Source: Paenibacillus plantarum
GTDB lineage: Bacteria > Bacillota > Bacilli > Paenibacillales > NBRC-103111
Length of the DNA: 64,000 nucleotides
Assembly: GCF_013141695.1 (NCBI RefSeq)
Contig: NZ_WHNY01000082.1
Location: 1-64,000, forward strand
Direction of reading: 5' to 3'
Shown: one piece after another, positions 8,218-17,265 of the stretch
Numbering within the stretch: position 1 is the stretch's first letter
How the letters are laid out: each line of letters opens with the position of its first letter
Notes under the pieces: generated by a model
What the model was told of the DNA's origin: nothing
The model's input: the letters and a program-made list of their open reading frames with translations, nothing else
The model's database searches: none
Translations under genes and position numbers: made by a program

Positions 8218-9156
8218 CTATTCATTTAACGCTTTCTTCAAAGCGTCTAAATTATTGTTCATTACACCAATGTAATCCAAGTTTTTCTTCTTATCCTCAT
8301 CCGTTAGTCCCTCAATTGGGTTAAGAACATCTGTTTTGGCATTAATTTCTTTGGCTATAGTTTGTGCCACTTTGGGATCGACTAATGTCTCAAAAAAGAT
8401 CGTCTTCACCTGATTCTCCTTGGCAAATTTGATAATGTAAGCCATTTTATCTGGAGCTGGTTCTTCTTCAGGCGAAAGTCCTGCGATTGGCACTTGTGTT
8501 AAGCCATACTCTTTGGCCAAATAACCAAAAGCGGCATGTTGCGTCACGAATTCTTTGTGTTTGACACTAGTGAGAGCCGTTCGGAAAGATTCATCCAAGG
8601 CTTTTAGTTTTCCGATATACACATCTGCATTTTGACGATATTCATCTTTATGTGTAGGATCTGCTTGTGTTAAACCATTAACAATAGACTCAACTTCTTT
8701 CTGCGCGAGTACTGGATTGAGCCAAACATGAGGGTCCAAGATTTTACCATCTTCCTCGTCATGATCATGGTCATGCTCTTCCTCTGGCAACCCTTCCATT
8801 AAATCAATGCCTTTACTTGCTTCAACTACGATACGCTTCGGATTCTCGGCACTCTTTAGTGCTTGTTCTACCCAGCCTTCTACAATACCATTATAAACAA
8901 ACACACTTGACTCCTTCACTTTTTTCATATCTTTGGCACTTGGCTCCCAATCATGAGGTTCAACACCAGGAGGGATTAAAGCAATGACATTAGCGTAGTC
9001 ACCTGCTACTTGCTTGGTGAATTCATACATCGGATAAAAAGTTGTTACTACATTCATTTTTCCATCGCCAGATACGGTGTTGGATGCACATCCTGTTAAT
9101 AGAACTGTTGATAATGCGGTGAATGCCATTGATTTGGCAACCCATGTTTTCTTCAT
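8218..9156 (-). CDS. znuA: Zinc ABC transporter substrate-binding lipoprotein
   Basis: A 312-aa lipoprotein of the ZnuA/AdcA/TroA cluster A-1 family. Signal peptide with lipobox LLTGC near residue 22-26; the acidic/His-rich loop EEEHDHDHDEEDG in the middle and the conserved histidines in EPHDWEPS, DPHVWLNP and VTQHAAFGYL mark a zinc-type binding protein. I place the start at ATG 9156 (GGGGG upstream) rather than 9210, which would add 18 non-signal residues and run into znuB. Last gene of the znuCBA operon; it delivers zinc to the ZnuB permease. Confidence 0.92.
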   Translation of the reverse strand: MKKTWVAKSMAFTALSTVLLTGCASNTVSGDGKMNVVTTFYPMYEFTKQVAGDYANVIALIPPGVEPHDWEPSAKDMKKVKESSVFVYNGIVEGWVEQALKSAENPKRIVVEASKGIDLMEGLPEEEHDHDHDEEDGKILDPHVWLNPVLAQKEVESIVNGLTQADPTHKDEYRQNADVYIGKLKALDESFRTALTSVKHKEFVTQHAAFGYLAKEYGLTQVPIAGLSPEEEPAPDKMAYIIKFAKENQVKTIFFETLVDPKVAQTIAKEINAKTDVLNPIEGLTDEDKKKNLDYIGVMNNNLDALKKALNE

Positions 9157-9196
9157 TTTCGTGATTCCCCCAAATAAATTAAAATTGATAAGTATG

Positions 9197-10084
9197 TTAC
9201 ATGGATTCATTACTCATTTGATGCATGCTGCCGAATGTACGTTCTTCAGCTTGAAGTTTCGTTTTATTGCTTGCTTTACTGAGCTTTACAACCATATGTT
9301 TGATACTTAAACCTACGATAAGAACGATAAGCAACAAAAGGGCAATCGTTCCACCTGGAGGTGTACTGAATTCATAAGAAGCGGTTAGCCCTGAGAAAAC
9401 ACCTAGCAAACCAATGCCCATTGCAATAAACAGTGATGAGGTGAAGCTAGGTGCTATCCGTATGGCAAGTGCCGCAGGAAGCACAATAAGTGCCGAAACA
9501 AGAAGCACACCAACGATAGGCATAGCGGCGGATACAATCATTCCGGTTAAGACACTAAAACCAAGAGAAATCCATTTAACTGGGAGTCCATTCGTCTTTG
9601 CTGTATCTTCATCAAATGTAATCTGATATAGCGGCCGACGAAACAGAAAGAAAAAAACGCCTCCGAACAATGCGACGACTAACATAAGCACGAGTTCAGT
9701 TTCATTCACTGCGACGACAGAACCGAACAAATAAGCTGAAAACCCTTTATTCATACTTGGGCTTTGACTCATAATAATCACTGCGGATGACAATCCTCCC
9801 ACCATGATAATAGCTACTGAGATTTCACTATAGGATTTATATAACCTCCTTACATATTCAACAGCAATAGCACCTAAAGTCGCTACAACAAATCCGGCTA
9901 TCGTCGGGTTGATGTGCAAGTAAGCTCCTCCTGCTACGCCTGCTAATGAGACATGAGAAAGCATGTCTGCCATGAGTGCCTGTCTGCGAAGCATGAGATA
10001 CACACCTAGAACAGACGCAATAACAGCAATTAACCCACCGGCACAAAATGCCCGTTGCATGAAGTCGTAGTGCAACATTTCCAT
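9197..10084 (-). CDS. znuB: Zinc ABC transporter permease
   Basis: A 295-aa integral membrane protein of the ABC-3 (ZnuB/TroC) family with about eight hydrophobic segments and the conserved DMLSHVSLAGVAGG region. Forms the zinc channel with ZnuC and ZnuA. Start ATG 10084 (an alternative ATG is at 10078) preceded by AAGGAGG. Its first 55 bases overlap the end of znuC in another frame, which implies translational coupling. Confidence 0.9.
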   Translation of the reverse strand: MEMLHYDFMQRAFCAGGLIAVIASVLGVYLMLRRQALMADMLSHVSLAGVAGGAYLHINPTIAGFVVATLGAIAVEYVRRLYKSYSEISVAIIMVGGLSSAVIIMSQSPSMNKGFSAYLFGSVVAVNETELVLMLVVALFGGVFFFLFRRPLYQITFDEDTAKTNGLPVKWISLGFSVLTGMIVSAAMPIVGVLLVSALIVLPAALAIRIAPSFTSSLFIAMGIGLLGVFSGLTASYEFSTPPGGTIALLLLIVLIVGLSIKHMVVKLSKASNKTKLQAEERTFGSMHQMSNESM

Positions 10085-10737
10085 CGGCCATCCTCCTTCC
10101 TCTCTAGTTCAATAATTCGATCGAGATATGGAGCTACTTCTGCTAGACCATGAGTCACCATGATTACGGTTCTCCCGTGAACTTTCACTTGGTGGTGCAT
10201 GAGTTGATAGAACCCAAAGCGACTATCTAGGTCCATCCCTGTCGTTGGTTCATCGAGCACAAGCATATCGGGCTCCTGTGCAAGTGCTCTGGCGATGCAT
10301 ATTCGTTGCTTCTGACCGCCTGACAGTTCCCCAATTTTCCGCTTACGCAAATCCCACATCCCTACTTGTCGCAATGCTTCTTCGGTAAGTACATCATCTT
10401 CTTTGCTAAGCTTTCTAAACCATGAACCACTTGCATATCTGCCAGAACGTACAAACTCCAATATCGTACTCGGGAATCCACTGTTGAAAGCGGAGATCTG
10501 CTGCGAGACATAACCCACTTGCAACTTCTTGCCTTCTTTATTCGAAGGAGACAGAAAGACATTCCCCTTCCATGGTTGAATTAAACCCAACATGAGTTTG
10601 AGCAAAGTGGATTTGGCCGCACCATTCGGTCCCGTTACAGCAACGAACTCGTCTGAATGAATCTCCACATTGGCGTCTTGAATACACGGAATATCGTTAT
10701 AACCAAACTCCACTTGAGTCAAAGAAGAAACTAACAT
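10030..10737 (-). CDS. znuC: Zinc ABC transporter ATP-binding protein
   Basis: A 235-aa ABC ATPase: Walker A GPNGAAKST near residue 36 (G-x-A variant, Ala instead of the common Gly/Ser), Q-loop YVSQQ, signature LSGGQKQR, Walker B MLVLDEPT, H-loop MVTHG. Start chosen at ATG 10737 (AGGAGGG upstream); extending to 10785 would read through the Zur box and is rejected. First gene of znuCBA, opposite a second CobW gene; Zur boxes fill the shared promoter region. Confidence 0.92.
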   Translation of the reverse strand: MLVSSLTQVEFGYNDIPCIQDANVEIHSDEFVAVTGPNGAAKSTLLKLMLGLIQPWKGNVFLSPSNKEGKKLQVGYVSQQISAFNSGFPSTILEFVRSGRYASGSWFRKLSKEDDVLTEEALRQVGMWDLRKRKIGELSGGQKQRICIARALAQEPDMLVLDEPTTGMDLDSRFGFYQLMHHQVKVHGRTVIMVTHGLAEVAPYLDRIIELERKEDGRWKCCTTTSCNGHFVPVG

Positions 10738-10756
10738 GTATGAAACCCTCCTAGCA

Positions 10757-10777
10757 TATATGTAATTATTACGATTA
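10757..10777. promoter_or_regulatory. Zur box A (znuC side)
   Basis: GTAATTATTAC core with GATTA right flank, about 20-40 bases upstream of the znuC start. Matches the right arm of the Zur consensus fully; the left outer arm is weaker. Confidence 0.75.
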
Positions 10778-10818
10778 TTGAACATGTACAGTTATAAACA
10801 TGTCAAATAACTGAGTTT

Positions 10819-10839
10819 TACTTGTAATCATTACGATAT
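10819..10839. promoter_or_regulatory. Zur box B
   Basis: GTAATCATTAC core followed by GATAT. Second high-quality match in the znuC-cobW divergent region, about 85 bases upstream of znuC. Confidence 0.75.
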
Positions 10840-10848
10840 GCAGGCCGT

Positions 10849-10869
10849 TAATCGTAATATTTACTTATT
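10849..10869. promoter_or_regulatory. Weak Zur-like site C
   Basis: TAATCGTAAT left arm is intact, right arm decays to TTTAC. Could be a low-affinity site. Confidence 0.35.
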
Positions 10870-10996
10870 ACACCGAGAAATATATCTTTTTTCGGAAGCC
10901 GTGTCAATAAGCAATACTGAAAAAGTCTGCTACATCCCTTAGCGTTATACCCCATTCATTATTTCTTGCAGCCAAACGTTTAATGTATTACAATTT

Positions 10997-11017
10997 AATT
11001 CGTAATTATTACTTTTA
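10997..11017. promoter_or_regulatory. Zur box D (second CobW gene)
   Basis: AATTCGTAATTATTAC: intact left arm and core, 26 bases upstream of the TTG start of the second CobW gene. Confidence 0.75.
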
Positions 11018-11042
11018 AATACGATGTAAGGGAGATTTCCTA

Positions 11043-12062
11043 TTGAGCAAAGTTCCCGTTATTGTTATGAGTGGATTTCTAGGCAGTGGCAAAACGACTC
11101 TTCTATTCAGACTGCTACAAGAAGCTGCACACTTCAACCTGCTGCCTGCTGTTCTTATGAATGAGCTGGGAAAACAAGATGTAGATGGACATCTTCTTCA
11201 AGAAGCCTCGCCGAATTTGAACCTAGCCAAATTGCTCGACGGTTGCATCTGTTGCTCCAAGAAGAGTGACATAAGTGATTCAATTAAACAACTATTACTG
11301 CGTAAACCAGATGTAATACTCATTGAATTGACAGGTGTTGCCAACCCCGAGGAAATCGTCGATGCTCTGACGGAACCCGCATTGATACCTTTGGTAAAGT
11401 TACATAAAGTCGTTACTGTGCTTGATGCCGAAAATGTACGCGACTATAACAGTATTTTCGCTACTGACCGTGAACTAGTTCACACGCTTCGCAGACAGAT
11501 AGAAGTTGCAGACCTGCTTATTTTAAACAAAATTGATCTAATCACTGACAAAAAACAAAAGTCTATTGTGAAAGCTATTCGCAAATACAATGAACGCTCA
11601 TTGTTACTGCCAACAGCACATAGTAAATTCGATTTGAATTTACTTCTTGGTGCTCTTCAACCAAGGCAAGATCAGCATAACCAATCAACTACATTTAATA
11701 GAAACCTGCTCTTTCAAAAACACTTAAAATCAGCAAAAGAATCTACTACACCCGTGGCATCCTATTCGCGTATTCAGAGCATATCCATCCCTATTGAAAG
11801 TGAACTTATTATGAATCAGCGATTTATTGAACGCTTTTTAATTGATTGGGGTTCTAAACTCATTCGCGCTAAAGGTTACTTGTCCATTGGAGTTAAATAT
11901 GAACGGTTAAATATGCAATTTGCTGGCAAACGGATAAACTGGCAACCAACCTCATTTCAAGGAAACCCATACTTGGTTCTGATTGGCTTAGATTTAGATG
12001 TGAGCGCACTCGAGGAAGATTGGAAGAGACGTATAATCGAATTGGATGTTCATACACTATAA
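11043..12062 (+). CDS. CobW/COG0523 GTPase (second copy)
   Basis: A 339-aa GTPase: Walker A GFLGSGKTT (11-19), metal motif C68-I-C70-C71, LNKID for base recognition and a shorter, diverged C-terminal CobW domain. Only distantly similar to the 405-aa copy at 6912. Start is TTG 11043 with GGGAG about 8 bases upstream. Zur box D in its promoter predicts induction by zinc starvation. It leads a likely operon with the YcgR- and YcgQ-like membrane proteins (29- and 30-base gaps), suggesting that the three act together. Confidence 0.85.
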   Translation: MSKVPVIVMSGFLGSGKTTLLFRLLQEAAHFNLLPAVLMNELGKQDVDGHLLQEASPNLNLAKLLDGCICCSKKSDISDSIKQLLLRKPDVILIELTGVANPEEIVDALTEPALIPLVKLHKVVTVLDAENVRDYNSIFATDRELVHTLRRQIEVADLLILNKIDLITDKKQKSIVKAIRKYNERSLLLPTAHSKFDLNLLLGALQPRQDQHNQSTTFNRNLLFQKHLKSAKESTTPVASYSRIQSISIPIESELIMNQRFIERFLIDWGSKLIRAKGYLSIGVKYERLNMQFAGKRINWQPTSFQGNPYLVLIGLDLDVSALEEDWKRRIIELDVHTL

Positions 12063-12091
12063 CAGTAATTATTCTGATTAAGGAGTTTATA

Positions 12092-13102
12092 ATGCCGAAC
12101 ACCACATATAAGAGTACAATGCAAATTATGGTCTTTATATGTATCATCCTAAGCTTTCTTCTTCTAAAAGACTTTGATTTTTTTGCTAGTTATTTTACAA
12201 TTGAGCACCTACAAACATTTAAGACGATCTTCATCAGTATTCTCCTAGAAGCAATGCCGTTTATTTTACTAGGTGTTCTCATGTCTTCATTCCTCCAAAC
12301 ATTTGTCTCTGAGAGAGCCATCCAACGATTTATTCCCAAAAAACCTCTGCTAGGAATCTTGTTCGCATGCCTGCTTGGAATACTATTTCCAATGTGTGAA
12401 TGTGGGATGATTCCCGTAGTTCGAAGACTTATTCTTAAGGGTATGCCAGTCTACATTGCAGTCGTTTTTATTATAACCGGACCGATTATTAACCCTATTG
12501 TGTTCGCGGCTACTTTTATGGCATTTCGTAATCATCCAACTTTAGCCTATTCTCGAATGGGACTAGCTTTATTAGTGGCCATTATTATCGGATTAATCCT
12601 CTATCGGTTTGTCAAAAACAACCCATTACGTAATAGTCGTACAAGTTTTGCTACTCTTTCAGATTTGGAGAGCCATCAACATGCGGGAGGCATTTCAAGT
12701 AAACTAAACACATTTTTCGTTCATGCATCGAATGAATTTTTTGATATGGGCAAATATCTTGTCTTCGGATCCTTGCTTACGGCAATCATACAAGTGTATA
12801 TACAGCGTGAAAGCCTACTTGCAATTGGTCAGGGTCCAATCTCTTCCCACGTATTTATGATGGGATTTGCCTATGTACTTTCCTTATGTTCGACATCAGA
12901 TGCTTTCGTCGCTTCTTCTTTTCAAACATCATTTACATCAGGATCATTGCTTACTTTTCTTGTATTTGGACCCATGCTTGATTTCAAAAGCACGCTTATG
13001 TTACTAGCGGTGTTTAAGTCCCGATTCGTGATGATTCTAATCATCCTAATTTCAACGACTGTTCTCGCTTGTTCACTGCTTTGGGAGCGATTATTAACTT
13101 AA
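12092..13102 (+). CDS. YcgR/YraQ-family (COG0701) permease
   Basis: A 336-aa polytopic membrane protein with about eight to ten hydrophobic segments and the family motif FPMCECGMIPVVRRLILKG, containing a Cys-x-Cys pair in a membrane loop. COG0701 permeases are poorly characterised and thought to move metals or related ligands. Start ATG 12092 with AAGGAG; the longer frame from 12020 overlaps the previous gene and lacks a site. Always seen with a COG3689 partner in Bacillus (ycgR-ycgQ), as here. Confidence 0.85.
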   Translation: MPNTTYKSTMQIMVFICIILSFLLLKDFDFFASYFTIEHLQTFKTIFISILLEAMPFILLGVLMSSFLQTFVSERAIQRFIPKKPLLGILFACLLGILFPMCECGMIPVVRRLILKGMPVYIAVVFIITGPIINPIVFAATFMAFRNHPTLAYSRMGLALLVAIIIGLILYRFVKNNPLRNSRTSFATLSDLESHQHAGGISSKLNTFFVHASNEFFDMGKYLVFGSLLTAIIQVYIQRESLLAIGQGPISSHVFMMGFAYVLSLCSTSDAFVASSFQTSFTSGSLLTFLVFGPMLDFKSTLMLLAVFKSRFVMILIILISTTVLACSLLWERLLT

Positions 13103-13132
13103 ATAAGTATCAAACTAAAGGAGGACGTCAAT

Positions 13133-14221
13133 ATGAGTCAAATACGTATAACCAGCTTTCATTATTTCCTTCGTACGATCATTTTACTTGGATTTTCTGG
13201 CTATATTGTATACCTTACCAAATCAGATGCGCTGCAATATTACATAGCTCCACGAATGATGATATACGTTAAAACGGCCTCAGTAATTTTATATATCGTT
13301 GCTATTTTCCAAGGTTATTTGGCACTTCGTGCCTACTGGGGCAGGCCTGTAGCCTGTGAATGTGAGCAACCAGTTACAAGCTCGAGAATACGAAATTCTT
13401 TTTCATATGGACTTCTGGTGCTACCTTTGATGATCGGCTTTTTTCTACCAGATACAGCCTTAAACAGCGCAATGGTTGCTGCTAAGGGAATCAATCTTTC
13501 AGCCAGTACTTCTAGTTTTATCAAACCCCAAAATACATCAACTACCGAAAAATTCAACGTATCAAGCCCAAACACGAATAGTTCAAGTTCAAGTTCAAGT
13601 AAGAGTTCATCTCCAAGCCCTATTTCATCAACAAACAGCGATAATCCTTACAATCTTCCGAGTAAACCTAAACCAGCCACTAGCGATAAAACACTACCAT
13701 TCGGTCAGTCAACAGCTGCGGTTGAAGAACCACCTAGTTCTGTTTCTCCTCAAGAGAATGAGATTTCAAAGTTATTCCAAACTTCTGACGAATGGAACGA
13801 AGATTTTGCCAAGATGGGCGTAATTCTCTATAAAAAAGATCATATCGTCGTAGAACCCGACATCTATATGGAAATATTATCAACGATTGATCTCTTCAAA
13901 GATAACTTTATTGGCAAAAAAATTGAGCTTACTGGCTTTGTTTACCGCGAGGAAAAAATGACTACGAGTCAGTTTGTGGTAGGCCGATTTGCAGTTAGCT
14001 GTTGCTCAGCTGATGCCTCTCCTTATGGGGTTCTTATTGACTTTCCAACAGCTCAAACTTATCCGAAGGACACTTGGGTTAAAGTAACGGGAACGATTCA
14101 AAACGGCAACTATTATGGCAATGATATTTTCAAAATCGCTGCAACGAAAATTGAGAAAATCGATGCTCCTAGCTCGCCTTATATCTACCCGAATTTCGAA
14201 CCGCTTAAAGTTCTAAAGTAA
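13133..14221 (+). CDS. YcgQ-like TIGR03943/COG3689 membrane protein
   Basis: A 362-aa protein: two N-terminal transmembrane segments (about 10-30 and 40-62), a third near 85-105, a low-complexity Ser/Pro/Thr/Asn-rich linker (about 140-200), then a soluble domain (about 215-345) with KKIELTGFV and VGRFAVSCCSADASPYGVLI containing a conserved Cys pair typical of the family. Topology suggests an extracytoplasmic C-terminal domain acting with the COG0701 permease. ATG 13133 has AAAGGAGG. End of the Zur-controlled unit. Confidence 0.85.
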   Translation: MSQIRITSFHYFLRTIILLGFSGYIVYLTKSDALQYYIAPRMMIYVKTASVILYIVAIFQGYLALRAYWGRPVACECEQPVTSSRIRNSFSYGLLVLPLMIGFFLPDTALNSAMVAAKGINLSASTSSFIKPQNTSTTEKFNVSSPNTNSSSSSSSKSSSPSPISSTNSDNPYNLPSKPKPATSDKTLPFGQSTAAVEEPPSSVSPQENEISKLFQTSDEWNEDFAKMGVILYKKDHIVVEPDIYMEILSTIDLFKDNFIGKKIELTGFVYREEKMTTSQFVVGRFAVSCCSADASPYGVLIDFPTAQTYPKDTWVKVTGTIQNGNYYGNDIFKIAATKIEKIDAPSSPYIYPNFEPLKVLK

Positions 14222-14313
14222 TGGAAGAAGCATCCTGTTAAAAAAGAGCGCGTTTTACGCAGCTATTAATTGGATAACGTTCTTGTCACGACAATTCAAG
14301 GGATAAGTTAACT

Positions 14314-15072
14314 CTACTGAAAATGATAATGAAAAGAGTCTTTACTTAACACTTTAAATTGAAATCCTTGCTTAAGCAAACCTTCAATGATCGTAGGTAA
14401 AGCCTCGACGGTTGTTGTTTTCACTTTGACATCGTGCATTAATATAATAGCTTCTTTCTTATTTTTACAAGCACTTAGTACAGCATCGATGATTTCATTC
14501 TTTGGCTGAACGGTCCTAGCTGCATCGGTGGAACTCACATTCCAATCCATATAATCGTAGCCCTCCCTACTCATTTCGTTAATTATGCGCGGCATAATAT
14601 TTGGGCCCCCGAAATGCCGGCTAACAAGATTATTAGACCCACCTGGATAACGGAGCAAGCTTGACCTTACACCGATCGTTTGCTCCAACAGTCTTTCGAG
14701 CCGCTCTGTATCTTTGGAGAACGCCTGAACGGATTCATAAAGAGAATGATAGTTATGTGTATATGTATGGTTACCAATGACATGTCCATCTGCATGGATT
14801 AGTCGATATAGCCGTTTTCCCTCGGAAGATGAATTTCCGATCACAAAAAATGTTGCATGAACGTTATATTTGCGTAGAATATGTAAGATTCGTTCTGTAT
14901 TCTCGGAAGGCCCGTCATCAAAGGTCAAATAGGCATTTTTGGGCCTTTGTGGATCACTTAAAACAGGATGAGAAACATAAATTGCGTGATCCGTTGGATA
15001 CTGACAACAAGTAAGCGTTGCTAAAATAAGAAAAGCTACAATCGCCTTGAATTCAAAAAGTTTCTTATACAT
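14314..15072 (-). CDS. Polysaccharide deacetylase (NodB domain)
   Basis: A 252-aa secreted enzyme. N-terminal hydrophobic segment ending LATLTCC suggests a lipoprotein signal. NodB motifs: TFDDGPSENT (catalytic Asp and metal Asp), HVIGNHTYTH (metal His pair), RYPGGSNN, and ILMHDVK at the end. Removes acetyl groups from N-acetylglucosamine polymers such as peptidoglycan. Single gene, convergent with ycgQ; I see no clear terminator in 14222-14313. Confidence 0.88.
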   Translation of the reverse strand: MYKKLFEFKAIVAFLILATLTCCQYPTDHAIYVSHPVLSDPQRPKNAYLTFDDGPSENTERILHILRKYNVHATFFVIGNSSSEGKRLYRLIHADGHVIGNHTYTHNYHSLYESVQAFSKDTERLERLLEQTIGVRSSLLRYPGGSNNLVSRHFGGPNIMPRIINEMSREGYDYMDWNVSSTDAARTVQPKNEIIDAVLSACKNKKEAIILMHDVKVKTTTVEALPTIIEGLLKQGFQFKVLSKDSFHYHFQ

Positions 15073-15223
15073 GGATACATCTCCTTAAAAGGATTTGATC
15101 CTAGTATGATTGATCAGTAAGTTGTCTAATCTTCCATTAAATGGCCTATTGTCCTCATGTATTTTTTTCTAGGAAATGAAAAAAATAACAACGTACTCAT
15201 ATGAGCATGGGAGGATAGTTGAT

Positions 15224-15928
15224 ATGTTGTTGGAAACAATTCTCCGGACCGTGGTTGCTTTCGTTCTTATTATGTTAATCACGCGAGTTCTCGGAAAACA
15301 CACGATAGCGCGAATGACTTACAATGATTTTGTCGCTTCAATCACACTGGGTGCCATAATCGGTAATTTAGCCTTTAATACTCACTTGAAGACTTGGAAT
15401 CTTATTACTTCTTTTTTGATCTTCAGTGGCATAGCCTATCTCATTTCTGTTATTTCCATGAAGAGCCGCAAAATTAGAAAATGGTTTGCCGGAAAACCGA
15501 CAGTAGTGATCGAAAATGGCAAAATTTTGGAACAAAACTTAAGAAAAATTCAATTTACACTCGACACTTTAAATCAAGAATTGCGAGAAAAGGACATTTT
15601 TGATATCGAAGAAGTACAATATGCCATCTTAGAGCTTAACGGCAAACTATCGGTACTCAAAAAGCCAGAATATCGTCCCCTTATACTAAAGGATTTGCAT
15701 TTGTCAAACACAACAAAGATCCAGTTTCCTGTTGAACTAGTTATGGACGGAAAGATTATGGCAGATAATTTACAGCAGATTGGTTTATCGAAAGAATGGC
15801 TTTCAAAGCAGCTACAGCAGCGCGGCGTTACAGCAGAAGAAGTCTGTTACGCTATTAGAGGAACGCAAGGTAAACTATTTATTGATCTATATCAGGATCA
15901 AATCCGGCATCCAATTGATCAGGAGTAA
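15224..15928 (+). CDS. DUF421/YetF-family membrane protein
   Basis: A 234-aa protein with three N-terminal hydrophobic helices (to about residue 75) containing LGKHTIARMTYNDFVASITLGAIIGNLAFN, the YetF signature, followed by two small repeated alpha/beta YetF domains. Members of this group sit in spore or vegetative membranes; YetF-like proteins in Bacillus help maintain germinant receptor or membrane functions, but the exact role here is unknown. Start ATG 15224 with GGGAGG; the longer frame from 15176 has no site. Confidence 0.85.
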   Translation: MLLETILRTVVAFVLIMLITRVLGKHTIARMTYNDFVASITLGAIIGNLAFNTHLKTWNLITSFLIFSGIAYLISVISMKSRKIRKWFAGKPTVVIENGKILEQNLRKIQFTLDTLNQELREKDIFDIEEVQYAILELNGKLSVLKKPEYRPLILKDLHLSNTTKIQFPVELVMDGKIMADNLQQIGLSKEWLSKQLQQRGVTAEEVCYAIRGTQGKLFIDLYQDQIRHPIDQE

Positions 15929-15957
15929 TCGTCAAAGGTTTTCCTGATTTTGTTTTA
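15918..15957 (+). terminator. Probable terminator after the YetF gene
   Basis: ATCAGGA (15918-15924) pairs with TCCTGAT (15942-15948), followed by TTTGTTTTA. The stem begins within the last codons. Confidence 0.5.
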
Positions 15958-16971
15958 CTATTTATCATTTTTAACTTCAATAGAATTAAATAGAAAGGGC
16001 TCTCCATTTAAGTAATTGTTTATAATAGCTAGGGCGTATGGTTGTTCTGCTTTCAGTCCCGCGGTTTCCCTAGGATCAGGGGCATGGTGACAATAATTTT
16101 CAATCATTACCATCACCGCAAACCCTTCCAACGCTGTATACCAATTACCTTCAAGTTTCCTAATACTCTCATACCCCTTGATGACTAACTCTCTTTGTGC
16201 GGGATAGAGTCCTAGAATTGTATGTGCGATATCATAAAGGAAGTATCCAAACCCACATCTTCCAAAATCGATCGGACGGGGTTCCCCATTATGAAATACA
16301 ATATTTCCTTGATGAAGATCACCATGAATAAGCCCATGACTATTTCTATCTTTATGAAGCATAACTATCCATGAGGAGATTTGCTCAGCGGCTGATACAT
16401 ACAAGTTGTATTCAGTTTCACTCAAGAATCGATTGTAATATCTCGTTAAACGAGTAATCGCTTGCCTAAAACTATGCTCGCCCCAAGTAGGACGTTTGAA
16501 GTTTGTAGTCAGCTCAAAATCCTGTGATGCTTGATGAAGTTTTGCCAAGAGAACTCCCTCTCTGTATATTTGATCATCAGTAAGTCCTCCTTTGGAATGC
16601 TCACCCTCTACCCAACTCATTAATGAGGCATTACAACGGAAACCATTTTCTAGTTGGATTTCTATGGTTCTGGAACCGTAACGATTCAGAATAGCCTTTG
16701 GGATAACAAAATCAATTTTTTCATGTAGTGCTTCAAGCAAGAGTAATTCAGAGTTTATTTCTTCGTTGCTCATTTCAGAGTGGATTCGAAGTAAAAAAGA
16801 TTCATTCTTACTTGTTTCGAGAACGAAAGTACATGTGTCTGATAGTTGATTAAACCGAATCAGTTCCCAATTTACATCATAATTTTGAATTGCATTCAAA
16901 GCCGCTTGCTTATATTGCATAAGTACTTTCTCGATATCTTCATCTGATTCCAGTTGAAACAACATGAACAA
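15958..16971 (-). CDS. Aminoglycoside phosphotransferase (APH)-family kinase
   Basis: A 337-aa kinase-fold protein. The catalytic loop HGDLHQGNIVFHNG and the metal motif PIDFGRCGFG are intact. APH-family proteins phosphorylate small hydroxylated molecules; the family covers homoserine, choline and fructosamine kinases as well as antibiotic kinases, so a resistance role should not be assumed. Start ATG 16971 (GGAGGGG upstream; alternative ATG 16965). Confidence 0.82.
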   Translation of the reverse strand: MFMLFQLESDEDIEKVLMQYKQAALNAIQNYDVNWELIRFNQLSDTCTFVLETSKNESFLLRIHSEMSNEEINSELLLLEALHEKIDFVIPKAILNRYGSRTIEIQLENGFRCNASLMSWVEGEHSKGGLTDDQIYREGVLLAKLHQASQDFELTTNFKRPTWGEHSFRQAITRLTRYYNRFLSETEYNLYVSAAEQISSWIVMLHKDRNSHGLIHGDLHQGNIVFHNGEPRPIDFGRCGFGYFLYDIAHTILGLYPAQRELVIKGYESIRKLEGNWYTALEGFAVMVMIENYCHHAPDPRETAGLKAEQPYALAIINNYLNGEPFLFNSIEVKNDK

Positions 16972-17096
16972 CCCCTCCGGTTTTGATACTCAATATCATG
17001 GATAGCTCTGTTCTATAATTCTTTCCTAGCATCAGTATAAAGTGAATATTGCATCATTTATAGGTAGAGTATTCGTCAAATCATTTCTTACATAAC

Positions 17097-17140
17097 AACA
17101 ATAGGCTCGTATTGGTTTTATCCAACACGAGCCTATTGTT
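17097..17140 (-). terminator. Hairpin ending the carbohydrate locus
   Basis: A 19-bp stem with one mismatch and 6-base loop (TTTTAT). No clear T run on either side. It lies 126 bases beyond the GH42 stop on the minus strand. Confidence 0.5.
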
Positions 17141-17265
17141 ATGCCTTTGCATTATAAACAATCTTATTAACTGTCATGAGATAGACAGTAGGAACTCGCG
17201 ATTTGTTATCTGTTTTTGCAATTCATCTCCCCTTGGATCCTCAGACAAGGTTTCCTGGAATCGTT

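Noticed and set aside
10738..10785. N-terminal extension of znuC
   Set aside because: It would translate through the Zur box and lacks a ribosome binding site; ATG 10737 has AGGAGGG.
12063..12076. CAGTAATTATTCTG, similar to a Zur core, between the second CobW gene and the YcgR-like gene
   Set aside because: Both outer arms differ from the consensus (CG/CG replaced by CA and TG) and the 29-base gap fits a single operon already served by Zur box D.
13577..13615. Repeated AGTTCA units that looked like a microsatellite
   Set aside because: They encode the in-frame Ser-rich linker of the YcgQ-like protein; low-complexity tethers are normal there.
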